Of a stretch of 33,258 bases of DNA, positions 15,159 to 22,906 are shown in pieces (position 1 is the first letter of the stretch; each line of letters begins with the position of its first letter). Location of the stretch: the NCBI GenBank assembly GCA_040905845.1, contig JBBDQV010000114.1:1-33258 (forward strand). The letters are read 5' to 3'. The notes under the pieces were generated by a model. It made no database searches. It had not been told where the DNA came from and saw only the letters and a list, made by a program, of their open reading frames with translations. The translations under genes and the position numbers were made by a program. The stretch is from VGDP01 sp040905845 (lineage in GTDB: Bacteria > Pseudomonadota > Alphaproteobacteria > SP197).

Positions 15159-15207
15159 CCGTTCGTTCTGAGGAGCCGCCGTAGGCGGCGTCTCGAAGAA
15201 CGGACGG
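15159..15207. repeat. REP-like palindrome, copy 2 (inverted)
   Basis: An inverted, diverged copy of the element at 15101-15147: CCGTTCGTTCTGAGGAG, a GCCGCCGTAGGCGGC hairpin, then GTCTCGAAGAACGGACGG. The two copies are 11 bases apart in opposite orientation, forming a paired unit that fills the 189-base gap between the hupE and EamA genes. Confidence 0.75.
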
Positions 15208-15259
15208 CGGATGACCGCAATCCACCGAATCACGACGTAGTCCGCGCGAACGCCGCATC

Positions 15260-16120
15260 GTGAACGCGGGCGTCTGGGGCGGGCTGTGCTCCGTGAGCTT
15301 CGGCGGCGCTGATTTCATCGCGCGCTACTCGAGTCGCGGCATCGGGCACGCGAGCGCGTTGCTCGGCACCTTCGTCGTCGGCACGCTCGGCCTGACGCTG
15401 TGGGTGCTGATCGCGCTGCCGGCGTTCGCGTGGTCGATCGAGGCGCTGGGGCTGGTCGCGCTCAACGGCGTCGCGTCAACGGCGTTCCTGCTGCTGCTCT
15501 ATGAGGGACTCGCGCGCGGCCCGATCAGCGTCGTCGCCCCGATCGTCGCCACGCACCCGGTCCTGATCGTCCTGTTCTGGGTGGCGCTGGGCGAACGGCC
15601 CTCGACGGTGCAGTGGCTCGCCATGGCGGGCACGCTGGCTGGCAGTGTCGTGGGGGCCTGCGCGGCCGAAGCCTCCGGGGCCGCGCGCGGCGACCGACGC
15701 GAGCTCGTGGTCACCATCGGGATCGCGGTCGCATCCTCGGTGTTCTACGCCGTGGCGGTCGGCGCCGGGCAGGCGGCGGTGCCGCGCTTCGGCGCGCTGC
15801 CCTCGCTCTGGATCGGGCGGGCCGTTAGCCTGGTCACGCTGCTGGCCCTGTTCACGTGGTGGCGGGAGAGGCCGCGCGTCGAGCGGCACTGGCTGCCGGC
15901 GCTCGGCGCGCAGGGCGCGCTCGACACGGTCGGCTATTTGTTCCTGTTCCTGGGCAGCGCGGGCGCGCACCCCGAGATCGCCGCGGTCGCGGGCTCGACC
16001 TTCGGCGCGGTGACGACGCTGCTCGCCTGGCTCGTGTTGCGCGAACGGATCGGCCGGGCCCAGGGCGCGGGCATCGTGCTCGTCTTCGTTTGCGTCGGCG
16101 TGCTCGCCGCGCAAGGATGA
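15260..16120 (+). CDS. EamA/DMT-superfamily transporter
   Basis: A 286-residue integral inner-membrane protein with about ten predicted hydrophobic helices arranged as two EamA repeats (about 1-130 and 145-285). Each repeat ends with the family pattern of a conserved helix near its end: HPVLIVLFWVALGERPS in the first half and LLAWLVLRERIGRAQ in the second. DMT members export or exchange metabolites such as amino acids or purines; the substrate is unknown. The start is GTG at 15260, since no ATG occurs before the first helix. It is followed 26 bases later by the GFA gene on the same strand. Confidence 0.85.
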   Translation: MNAGVWGGLCSVSFGGADFIARYSSRGIGHASALLGTFVVGTLGLTLWVLIALPAFAWSIEALGLVALNGVASTAFLLLLYEGLARGPISVVAPIVATHPVLIVLFWVALGERPSTVQWLAMAGTLAGSVVGACAAEASGAARGDRRELVVTIGIAVASSVFYAVAVGAGQAAVPRFGALPSLWIGRAVSLVTLLALFTWWRERPRVERHWLPALGAQGALDTVGYLFLFLGSAGAHPEIAAVAGSTFGAVTTLLAWLVLRERIGRAQGAGIVLVFVCVGVLAAQG

Positions 16121-16146
16121 GCATCACTCGGTCGAGGAGGACCACC

Positions 16147-16566
16147 ATGCCGAACGTCGCGCCCGTCACCGGCCGCTGCCAGTGCGGCACCGTGCGCTTC
16201 AAGGTCACCGCGCCGCCGGACCAGCTTTACCACTGCCATTGCTCGATGTGCCGGCGCGTCCACGGCACCGTGTTCGCGACCTACGCGATCGTGCCCAGCG
16301 AGCACATCGTCATCGAGCAGGGCGAGGACAACCTCGCCACGTACGAGACCTCGCCGCCGGTCCATCGCCAGTTCTGCAAGACGTGCGGCTGCCAGCTCTT
16401 CATCCATGACGACACCATGCCCGGAAAGCGCTACTTCATGCCGGGGATCTGCGACTGGCCAGCCGACATGCGCACAGCGCCAGGGGCGCTCAAGCACATC
16501 TTCGTCGGCTCCAAGGTGCCGTGGCTGCCGATCGGCGACGGCTTGCCCCAGATGGACACGGTTTGA
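16147..16566 (+). CDS. GFA (glutathione-dependent formaldehyde-activating)/CENP-V fold zinc protein
   Basis: A 139-residue small zinc protein of the Gfa/CENP-V family. The cysteine clusters are complete: Cys11 and Cys13 (GRCQCGTVRF), Cys30, Cys32 and Cys35 (HCHCSMCRR), and Cys77, Cys80 and Cys82 (FCKTCGCQL). The ATG at 16147 has a GAGGAGG ribosome site six bases upstream, which rules out the in-frame ATG at 16117. Family members include a glutathione-formaldehyde adduct protein, but most have no known activity. It is two bases upstream of the dipeptidase gene, so the two are co-transcribed. Confidence 0.88.
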   Translation: MPNVAPVTGRCQCGTVRFKVTAPPDQLYHCHCSMCRRVHGTVFATYAIVPSEHIVIEQGEDNLATYETSPPVHRQFCKTCGCQLFIHDDTMPGKRYFMPGICDWPADMRTAPGALKHIFVGSKVPWLPIGDGLPQMDTV

Positions 16567-16568
16567 CC

Positions 16569-17570
16569 ATGGCCGAAGCTCGCGACGACCTCGAGGCGCG
16601 CGCGGACCGCCTCTACAAGGACGCGCTCGTCTGGGACGACCATTCCGGGTTCGACCCGCAGCCGAACGCGGATCTCGAGTACCTGCGCCTGTGGACCGAC
16701 GCGGGCGTCGACTACCTTTCCATCGACGTCGGCTACGACGTCATGGACTGGCGCACGTCGCTCCGCTCGCTCGCGGCGTTCCGCGCCTGGCTCCTGGCGC
16801 GGCCGCGGACGTACACGCTCGTCGATCGCGCCGCCGACGTCTGGCGCGCCAAGCGCGAAGGCACGCTCGCCGTCACCTTCGACCTCGAGGGCATGAACGC
16901 GCTCGACGGCAACGTCGACATGGTCGACGTCTATTACGAGCTCGGCGTGCGCCAGATGCTGTTCGCGTACAACCGCAACAACCTGGCGGGCGGCGGTTGC
17001 CACGACGACGACGTGGGGCTCACCGACTTCGGGCGCGCGGTAGTGCGCGCCATGAACCGCGTCGGCATGATGGTCGATTGCTCGCACTCGGCGCATTGCA
17101 CGACCATGGAGGCCATGGAGGCCTCGACCGATCCGGTCATCTTCTCGCACTCGAACGCATGGGGCTTGTGCCGGCACGGGCGCAACATCAAGGACGACCA
17201 GATCAACGCGTGCGCCGCGACCGGCGGCGTCATCGGCATCAACGGGCTCGGGCTGTTCCTCGGCGATAACGACATCTCGAGCGAGCGGTTCGTCGATCAC
17301 GTGGCGTACATGGCCGACCTGGTGGGGCCCGACCACGTCGGCATCGCGCTCGACTACGCCTTCGAGGTCGACGGGCTGGAGAACATCCTGTCGGCGCACC
17401 CGGACTTCTGGCCCAGGAACGAGTATCCGGGCGGCCCGGCCCGCTTCGTGCCACCGGGCCAGCTCCGCGAGATCGCGGCGACCATGCTGCGGCGCGGCTT
17501 CTCCGAGATCGAGGCGCGCGGCGTGCTCGGCGAGAACTTCCTGCGGGTCGCCAGCCAGGTGTGGAAGTAG
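16569..17570 (+). CDS. Membrane dipeptidase family (peptidase M19) hydrolase
   Basis: A 333-residue TIM-barrel dinuclear zinc hydrolase of family M19 (renal dipeptidase-like). Visible ligands are Glu107 in TFDLEGMN, His173 in VDCSHS and His194 in FSHSNAW; the last two keep the 21-residue spacing of human dipeptidase His198 and His219. GIALDYAF carries the conserved Asp. The first metal motif, usually HxD, reads DDHSGF here, keeping His25 but with Gly where Asp normally sits, so the subfamily may differ in metal site or substrate. No signal peptide is seen, suggesting a cytosolic enzyme. It ends in a hairpin facing the convergent glutathione transferase gene. Confidence 0.87.
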   Translation: MAEARDDLEARADRLYKDALVWDDHSGFDPQPNADLEYLRLWTDAGVDYLSIDVGYDVMDWRTSLRSLAAFRAWLLARPRTYTLVDRAADVWRAKREGTLAVTFDLEGMNALDGNVDMVDVYYELGVRQMLFAYNRNNLAGGGCHDDDVGLTDFGRAVVRAMNRVGMMVDCSHSAHCTTMEAMEASTDPVIFSHSNAWGLCRHGRNIKDDQINACAATGGVIGINGLGLFLGDNDISSERFVDHVAYMADLVGPDHVGIALDYAFEVDGLENILSAHPDFWPRNEYPGGPARFVPPGQLREIAATMLRRGFSEIEARGVLGENFLRVASQVWK

Positions 17571-17589
17571 GGCGGCCTAGTCGGCCGCC
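17571..17589. terminator. GC hairpin spanning the gap between convergent genes
   Basis: GGCGGCC at 17571-17577 and GGCCGCC at 17583-17589 form a perfect 7-bp stem with a 5-base loop, placed exactly between the dipeptidase stop and the last codons of the opposing transferase gene. No T-run is present; a bidirectional terminator is plausible. Confidence 0.45.
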
Positions 17590-18188
17590 TTGACGCCGCG
17601 CGCCACGCCGGGGCGGGCCGCCATCTCGTCGGCCCAGCGCAGCAGGTGCGCGAGCTTGTTCGCCTCGGCGATCGGCCTGCGGATCAGGAAGCTCGGGTAG
17701 AGCGCGAGGTCGGCGACCGAAAGCTCGCCGGCGAGGTATTTGACCTCGCCGAGGCGCTGGTCGAGGTGGCGCAGGAAGTTGACCAGCCGGTCCTCGAAGA
17801 ACTTGATGTTCGAGGCGATCTTCTCCGGCACGCTTTCGGACAAGTAGAAGACGACCGTGCTGGTCGGGCCGATGTCCGTGATGGCGTGCGCGAGCCACTG
17901 GTAAACCCGGGCGCGCGCGGCCCCGTCCTTGGGCAGGAAGCGGCCCGACTTCTCGGCGGCGTAGAGCAGGATCGCCGAGGATTGGCTGAGCGCGAGCGGC
18001 TTGCCGCCCGGCCCGTCGGGATCGAGCAGCGCGGGAATGTCGCCCAGCGGGTTGATCTTGAGCAACCCCGCGGGCTTCTTACCCCCGCCCAGCTCGACCT
18101 TGATCGGGCGATAGGCGAGCCCGCACTCCTCGAGCGCGATCGAAGCACGGCGTCCGTTGCTGGTTGCGGCGAGGTAGAGATCGATCAT
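17577..18188 (-). CDS. Glutathione S-transferase family protein
   Basis: A 203-residue two-domain protein. The N-terminal thioredoxin-like half (1-80) starts MIDLYLAATSNGRRASIALEE and has the glutathione-binding elements INPLGDIPALLD and LALSQSSAILLYAAEK. The helical C-terminal half contains the N-capping motif block LAGELSVADLALYPSF. Form and length are of the Nu/Ure2p-like bacterial GST groups. It is the last gene of a minus-strand operon, 25 bases downstream of the deacylase gene. Its partner reaction is unknown; GSTs in such operons may open rings or reduce adducts, but nothing here shows which. Confidence 0.88.
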   Translation of the reverse strand: MIDLYLAATSNGRRASIALEECGLAYRPIKVELGGGKKPAGLLKINPLGDIPALLDPDGPGGKPLALSQSSAILLYAAEKSGRFLPKDGAARARVYQWLAHAITDIGPTSTVVFYLSESVPEKIASNIKFFEDRLVNFLRHLDQRLGEVKYLAGELSVADLALYPSFLIRRPIAEANKLAHLLRWADEMAARPGVARGVKAAD

Positions 18189-18213
18189 GGGGCGGTTCCT
18201 GTTGTTGAGTGAG

Positions 18214-19227
18214 TCAGAGCCAGCGCGTCGGATCGTCCTGGGCGAGCTCGATCAGGCAGTCGCCCGGTTCGACGCGGCCCATGGCGCGGCGCGCGAGGAT
18301 CATGCCCGCGCCGGTCGTCGTCTGCGGCACGGGCTCGCGCAGCGGATCGTCGGGAACGTGGACCCAGCCGACCACGTCGCCGGCGCCGACCGTCGTGCCC
18401 AGCGGATGAGCCGGCTCGAACAGTCCGGTCATGTCCGCGTAGAGGAAGGAATCGGTCCCCTTCGACGTGATCAATCGCGTCGGCGTCGCGGGCGGCTCGA
18501 CCTTGCCGTCGAGCACGCCGAGATGGGCCAGGAGGTTGTTGACGCCGCGCTCGAGCAGGCGCACGCACGCGGGATCGACGAACCCGCGGCCGCCGAACTC
18601 GCCGCCGAGCGTCAGCAGCCCCTTGGGCAGCGCGGTGTCGCCGGCCGTTCCGGTCGGTGCCACGCCCTGCCACACCACGCCGAGCGGGTAGCCCATGGCG
18701 AGCATCGCGGCGACCGCGCGCCGCGCCGGCTCGCCCGTGCCCTCGACGTGCGCCAAGGCGTAGGGCAGGTAGTCGAGCGACGAGCCGCCCGAATGAAGAT
18801 CGGCGAACACCTCGCTCATCGGCATCAGGACCGAGGCGATGTAGTGCGCGATCTGCTCGGTCAGCGTGCCCGAGGCGTCGCCGGGAAATTCCCGGTTGAG
18901 GTTGCCGCCGTCGATCGGCGAGGTCCGGGTCCCGGCGCGCGCCGCCGGCGCGTTGGCGCAGGGGACGACGATCAGCCGGCCCCGGAGGCGCGCCGGGTCG
19001 AGCGTGCGGATCAGCTTGGCGAGCACGACCTGGCCTTCGTACTCGTCGCCATGGTTGCCGGCCATGAGCAGCACGGTCGGGCCGTCGCCGTTGCGCAACA
19101 CCGCCACGGGCACGGGGACGACACCGTAAGCGGAGCGGTGCACCGAATGACCGACGTTGAAGCTGCCGACTTGGCGGCCGTCCTTCTCGAAATCGATGCG
19201 CGTCCAGGCGCGCGTCCAGGCGGACAC
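18214..19227 (-). CDS. Succinylglutamate desuccinylase/aspartoacylase family deacylase (DoeB-like), copy 2
   Basis: 337 residues, paralogous to the gene at 6491-7477. Zinc ligands are His59 and Glu62 in AGNHGDEYEGQ and His145 in DLHSGGSSLDY; catalytic Glu210 is in GGEFGG, and RTSPIDGGNLNREFPGD is conserved. The start is GTG at 19227. The N-terminus holds a perfect 12-bp tandem duplication (19198-19221) encoding AWTR twice, so its exact start is slightly uncertain. It lies 21 bases downstream of the HD-domain gene and 25 bases upstream of the GST gene, in the same operon. An N-acyl amino-acid-like substrate is inferred from the family only. Confidence 0.88.
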   Translation of the reverse strand: MSAWTRAWTRIDFEKDGRQVGSFNVGHSVHRSAYGVVPVPVAVLRNGDGPTVLLMAGNHGDEYEGQVVLAKLIRTLDPARLRGRLIVVPCANAPAARAGTRTSPIDGGNLNREFPGDASGTLTEQIAHYIASVLMPMSEVFADLHSGGSSLDYLPYALAHVEGTGEPARRAVAAMLAMGYPLGVVWQGVAPTGTAGDTALPKGLLTLGGEFGGRGFVDPACVRLLERGVNNLLAHLGVLDGKVEPPATPTRLITSKGTDSFLYADMTGLFEPAHPLGTTVGAGDVVGWVHVPDDPLREPVPQTTTGAGMILARRAMGRVEPGDCLIELAQDDPTRWL

Positions 19228-19248
19228 GGACGCCGATTTCGGCCGGGC

Positions 19249-19818
19249 TCAACCGTCGGTCGCCAGGTCGTGTTTCGGCGGTCGATCGAACACGCGACGA
19301 ACGATCGGCTCGAACGCCGACAGCGGCATGGTGTCAAAGTCAGGGTCGAAGGCGTTCTGGTCGTATTTCACGCAGAACTCGCAGGTCGCCTCGAAGTGCG
19401 GGTGGCCCCGGTACGTGTCTCGGGCGTTCCGGTCGCGGCCGAAGTGATGGTTGTAGTAGTAGGTCTGAAACAGCCCGTGCTTGGCGACGATCCAGTGGGT
19501 CCGCGCCGAGACGTAGGGCTTGAGCACGGCCGCGGCGACCTCGGCGTGGTTCCACGGCGCGAGCGTGTCGCCGACGTCGTGCAGCAGCGCGGCGGCGACC
19601 AACTCGTCGTCGGCGCCGTCGCGAAGCGCCAACGTGGCCGCCTGGAGGGAATGCTCGAGCCGATCGACCTTGTAGCCGAGATCGACCGATTCGTTGGCCT
19701 GCAGCAGGCGCAGCAAGTCGTCGGCCAAATGGTCGTCGGCCATGTGCATGCGCGAGGCGATGATCCGGTAGTCCTCGGCCGTGCCGTCGGCCATGTGAAC
19801 GAAGCTGACCTTGTCCAC
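19249..19818 (-). CDS. HD-domain protein, PhnZ-like (possible diiron oxygenase)
   Basis: A 189-residue all-helical HD-domain protein. The metal-ligand series is His56 (RLEHSLQAA), His80-Asp81 (ALLHDVGD), His91 (WNHAEV) and His114 (VAKHGLF). The block LEHSLQAATLALRDGADDELVAAALLHD resembles PhnZ, the mixed-valence diiron enzyme that oxidatively cleaves 2-amino-1-hydroxyethylphosphonate, rather than nucleotide phosphohydrolases (comparison from memory, not a search). The start is GTG at 19818, with AGGAGA eight bases upstream; an ATG eight codons later is less well placed. It leads the operon with a deacylase and a GST. Whether the substrate is a phosphonate is unknown; no phn genes are nearby. 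Confidence 0.8.
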   Translation of the reverse strand: MDKVSFVHMADGTAEDYRIIASRMHMADDHLADDLLRLLQANESVDLGYKVDRLEHSLQAATLALRDGADDELVAAALLHDVGDTLAPWNHAEVAAAVLKPYVSARTHWIVAKHGLFQTYYYNHHFGRDRNARDTYRGHPHFEATCEFCVKYDQNAFDPDFDTMPLSAFEPIVRRVFDRPPKHDLATDG

Positions 19819-19836
19819 CAGCGATTCTCCTGTCGT

Positions 19837-19848
19837 TCCGTATACGGA
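19837..19848. promoter_or_regulatory. Perfect 12-bp palindrome centred on GTATAC, possible operator
   Basis: TCCGTATACGGA is a perfect palindrome 19 bases upstream of the GTG start of the HD-domain gene, in the gap after the thioesterase gene. GTATAC-centred sites are typical of FCD-type GntR repressors, but no regulator gene is in the window. It could also contain the -10 region. Confidence 0.35.
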
Positions 19849-19873
19849 TTAGGTGCAGGACGGGGCCCGCGTG

Positions 19874-20374
19874 TCAAGCGCCGGCCGAGGGCCTGCCCCG
19901 GCCGATGCCGATGACGCGCCCCGCCTGGGGCGGACGGGGCAGGTCCTTGTGCGATGACCAGATCCGCTCGAGCGCCTGGTACGCGGCGGGCAGGAAGGGC
20001 GTGCTTCGCCTCGTCGCGAAGTCGACGTTGACGAAGATGATCTCGTTGGTCGCGGCAAGGTAGCCCTCGCTCGCGTGGACCACGGTGTGAAACAGGTGCA
20101 GGCGCTTGGCGTCGAGCCCGAGCACCTGGGTGGTGAATCGGATCGGCGCGTCGACGACGAGCTCGCGCTCGTAGGTGACGTGCAGCTCGAGGGTGAAGAA
20201 CACCTGGCCGTGCTGCTCGCGATACTCGTGGAGCATGCCGACGCGGCTGAAGAACGCATCGGTCGCGTGATCGAACGCGAGCATGTAGTACGCGATGTTC
20301 ATGTGCCCGTTGAAGTCGATCCACTCCGGGCGGACGCGATCCTCGTGGAGGGCGAGCGGCTGGGCGAGGGTCAT
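19874..20374 (-). CDS. Hotdog-fold acyl-CoA thioesterase
   Basis: A 166-residue thioesterase of the 4-hydroxybenzoyl-CoA thioesterase-like hotdog family. The signature RVRPEWIDFNGHMNIAYYM at 14-31 holds the catalytic Asp20, followed by FFTLELHVTYERELVVDAPIRF and a C-terminal strand with RRSTPFLP. The form recalls the thioesterases found in carnitine/betaine operons, but no such neighbours are present. The start ATG at 20374 faces the divergent short-chain dehydrogenase gene with 98 bases between; it lies 55 bases upstream of the HD-domain operon and may be its first gene. Confidence 0.85.
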   Translation of the reverse strand: MTLAQPLALHEDRVRPEWIDFNGHMNIAYYMLAFDHATDAFFSRVGMLHEYREQHGQVFFTLELHVTYERELVVDAPIRFTTQVLGLDAKRLHLFHTVVHASEGYLAATNEIIFVNVDFATRRSTPFLPAAYQALERIWSSHKDLPRPPQAGRVIGIGRGRPSAGA

Positions 20375-20472
20375 GGTTCCTGTCTCGCTGTCCGGGGGCT
20401 TGATGGCGGCCCCAGGAATGGGGCTAGATCGCGGAGATTCGTGATCGCCGCAAGCCCCAAGGACGCCAAGCC

Positions 20473-21234
20473 ATGATCAGCGCCGATCTTTCCGGGAAGA
20501 CCATGCTCGTGACCGGCGGGCTGTCCGGCATCGGGCTCGCCGCCGCCCGCCTGTTCGGGCGCCTGGGCGCGCGGGTCGCGATCAACCACCTGCCCAGCGA
20601 CCCCCGGGCCGAGGCCGTGCTCGCGGGGCTCGCGCGCGAAGGCCTGGTGGTGGTGGCGGCGCCGGCGGACATGGGCGACGCCGGGGCCGTCGCGCCCATG
20701 GTCGCGGCGGCGGTGTCCGAGCTCGGCCGGCTCGACTATCTGCTCAACAACGCGGCGACCCCCGGGACGGCCGAGCCGATCGCCATGGAGCGGCTCGATG
20801 CCATGACTGACGATTTCTGGCAGCGGCTGCTCTCGGTCAACCTCGTCGGGCCGTTCCGCTGCGCCCGCGCGGCCGCGCCCCACCTGCGGGCGTCGCGGGG
20901 CGCGATCGTCAACACGGCGTCGATCGCGGGGCTCGGCAGCCGGGGCTCGAGCATCGTCTATGGCGCAACCAAGGGGGCGCTCGTCAACATGACGATAAAC
21001 CTGGCGCGGGCGCTGGCGCCCGATGTGCGGGTCAATGCGGTGGCGCCTGGACTGGTCGATTCGCCGTGGACCGCCGGTTGGCCCGCCGCTGTGCGAGCGG
21101 AGGCGGCCGAGGCCGCGTTGCTCAAGCGCCTCGTTGCGCCCGAGGACGTGGCCGAAACGATGCTGTTTCTGTGCGCGGGCGCGGCGATGATCACCGGGCG
21201 CACCGTCGTCGTCGATGGCGGGCGCTATCTCTAG
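20473..21234 (+). CDS. Short-chain dehydrogenase/reductase (SDR)
   Basis: A 253-residue classical SDR with a Rossmann fold. Motifs: cofactor loop TGGLSGIG at 14-21, DMGD near 67, NNAA at 92-95, the catalytic triad Ser150 (NTASIAG), Tyr163 and Lys167 (YGATK), and the C-terminal MITGRTVVVDGGRYL. Residues after the second strand (INHLPSD) have no acidic residue binding the ribose, which hints at NADP over NAD but is not decisive. The substrate is unknown. Its stop overlaps the stop of the convergent EAL gene by three to four bases. Confidence 0.9.
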   Translation: MISADLSGKTMLVTGGLSGIGLAAARLFGRLGARVAINHLPSDPRAEAVLAGLAREGLVVVAAPADMGDAGAVAPMVAAAVSELGRLDYLLNNAATPGTAEPIAMERLDAMTDDFWQRLLSVNLVGPFRCARAAAPHLRASRGAIVNTASIAGLGSRGSSIVYGATKGALVNMTINLARALAPDVRVNAVAPGLVDSPWTAGWPAAVRAEAAEAALLKRLVAPEDVAETMLFLCAGAAMITGRTVVVDGGRYL

Positions 21235-22709
21235 GACGCGGTCGCCAGGCGATCCCAGGAGCAACCGAAGGGTGATTGCTCGAGCCAGGTCGTGAGCTTT
21301 TGGGGCGGGGCCGGCCGGCACAGATGGTAGCCCTGCGCCGCGTCGCAACCCCACGACTTGAGGTTCTGCCACGTCGCTTCGTCCTCGACGCCTTCGGCGA
21401 CGATGCGCTGGCCCAGACGATGGCCGAGGTCGACGAGAGCCCGGACTATGACCGAATCCTCGTTGTTCTGGGCCATGTTGCGCACGAACGAGCGGTCGAT
21501 CTTGAGCTCCGAGACCGGCAAGCGGCGAAGTCGCGTCAGCGAGGAGTACCCGGTTCCGAAGTCGTCGATCGCGATGTGGACGCCGAGGTCGGCGAGGCGG
21601 CGCACGACCGTCTCGGCGCTGGCCTCATCGACCATGATCGCGGTCTCGGTGATCTCGACTGAGAGCCGGCCGGGTTGGACGCCGACGGTCTCGAGGATCT
21701 CGGCGACGCGGTCCGGCAAATCCGTCTGATGCAACGAGCGCGGCGACAGGTTGACCGCCACGGGGACATCGAGGCCGATCTCGCTCCACGCGCGCGATTG
21801 CTTCAGCGCCTGGGTCAGGATCTTCAAGCTCATCGGCGTGATCAGCGCGGTGCGCTCGATCAAAGGCATGAAGTCTCCCGGCATGATCAGCCCGAGCTCG
21901 GGGTGCTGCCAGCGGACCAGTGCCTCCACGCCGATCGTGCGGCCCGTCGCCATGCTGACCTTGGGCTGGTAGTGCAGCACCAGCTCGTCGCGCTCGATCG
22001 CGGAGCGGATCTCGGTCGCCAGGCGCAGGGTCCCAGCGGATGCGTCGGCACCACTGGTGGCGAACACGGAGTAGGGCACGCGCGCGCGTCGTGCCTCGGT
22101 CAAGGCCATGTCGGCGTGACGCAGCAGCGCCTCGGCATCCTCGCCGTGAGTGGGGTAGATCGCGATGCCGATGCTGATCGGCAGGTCGAGAGACTGGCCA
22201 CGGATCGAGGCCTTGGCCGAGACGGTGTCGATGACGCGTTCGGCGACGTTGGCCGCCGCTTCGACCGAGGCGGTCGACGACAGGAGGACGCCGAAGTCGT
22301 CGCTGCCCAGCCGAGCGACCGTGTCGGATTCGCGCAGGAGCCCGCGCAGTCGGCGCGCGACCTCGCGCAGGACATCGTCGCCGAACGCATAGCCGAGGGT
22401 CTCGTTGATCTCCTTGAAGCGGTCGAGATCGACGACCATCAGGGGGAACGAGCTGTTCGATCGCTTCGCGCCAAGCAAAGTCTGCTGCAAGCGGTCGTAG
22501 AACAGGGTCCGGTTCGGGCATTCGGTCAGTGGGTCGAGGAGGGCCGTGCGGTTGACCTCCTCGCGGGCGACCTCGAGCTTGTCGGCCAAGCTGGTGACGC
22601 TGCGGAAGCTCTCCTCGAGCCTGCTCACGAGATCGGCGACGTTGCGCGGGGACGCCAAGTCCTGGGCGCCGCTCGACTCGCTGGTCGTGGAGCGTGCGAT
22701 CGAAGCCAT
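21231..22709 (-). CDS. GGDEF-EAL protein with degenerate GGDEF, probable cyclic-di-GMP phosphodiesterase
   Basis: 492 residues, cytosolic, with no membrane segment. An N-terminal helical linker (about 22-55, coiled-coil-like) leads into a GGDEF domain (56-215) whose active loop reads GSDDF at 135-139 instead of GG[DE]EF, so cyclase activity is doubtful. The EAL domain (235-485) keeps its key residues: EAL at 262-264, NLSPRSL, VEITETA, IDDFGTGYSSL, LKIDRSFV, VAEGVED and AQGYH, so it should hydrolyse c-di-GMP. The degenerate GGDEF may bind GTP as an activator, as in other composite proteins. The ATG at 22709 was chosen over a GTG at 22751, which has no ribosome site. No partner gene reveals the controlled process. 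Confidence 0.92.
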   Translation of the reverse strand: MASIARSTTSESSGAQDLASPRNVADLVSRLEESFRSVTSLADKLEVAREEVNRTALLDPLTECPNRTLFYDRLQQTLLGAKRSNSSFPLMVVDLDRFKEINETLGYAFGDDVLREVARRLRGLLRESDTVARLGSDDFGVLLSSTASVEAAANVAERVIDTVSAKASIRGQSLDLPISIGIAIYPTHGEDAEALLRHADMALTEARRARVPYSVFATSGADASAGTLRLATEIRSAIERDELVLHYQPKVSMATGRTIGVEALVRWQHPELGLIMPGDFMPLIERTALITPMSLKILTQALKQSRAWSEIGLDVPVAVNLSPRSLHQTDLPDRVAEILETVGVQPGRLSVEITETAIMVDEASAETVVRRLADLGVHIAIDDFGTGYSSLTRLRRLPVSELKIDRSFVRNMAQNNEDSVIVRALVDLGHRLGQRIVAEGVEDEATWQNLKSWGCDAAQGYHLCRPAPPQKLTTWLEQSPFGCSWDRLATAS

Positions 22710-22906
22710 GACTCGACTGTGCCTGTTCCGAATCCGAGCTGCTCGAACCACAACCGATGCGCGCGATTAGGGCGCGGCGACCGACCTTTCGGCAGCCTTA
22801 GGTTCCCACGACATCCGCAAGAAAGTGTTAAGTCCGCAGGAAAGCGCGGTCCGCTGTCCTCAACCTGACATAGGAGAGCGGGCCGTTTCGGCGACCCCGG
22901 GGCCGT

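Noticed and set aside
15101..15207. CRISPR-like repeats
   Set aside because: There are only two diverged, inverted, self-complementary elements with no regular spacers; they fit a REP family.
19198..19221. Perfect 12-bp tandem duplication at the start of the second deacylase
   Set aside because: It only adds AWTR once more at the N-terminus next to the start codon; no sign of phase variation since 12 bases keep the frame.
22710..22906. Possible small gene or RNA in the 197-base gap between the EAL and Tag-like genes
   Set aside because: No frame with a start and ribosome site, no strong hairpin with T-run; nothing supportable was seen.
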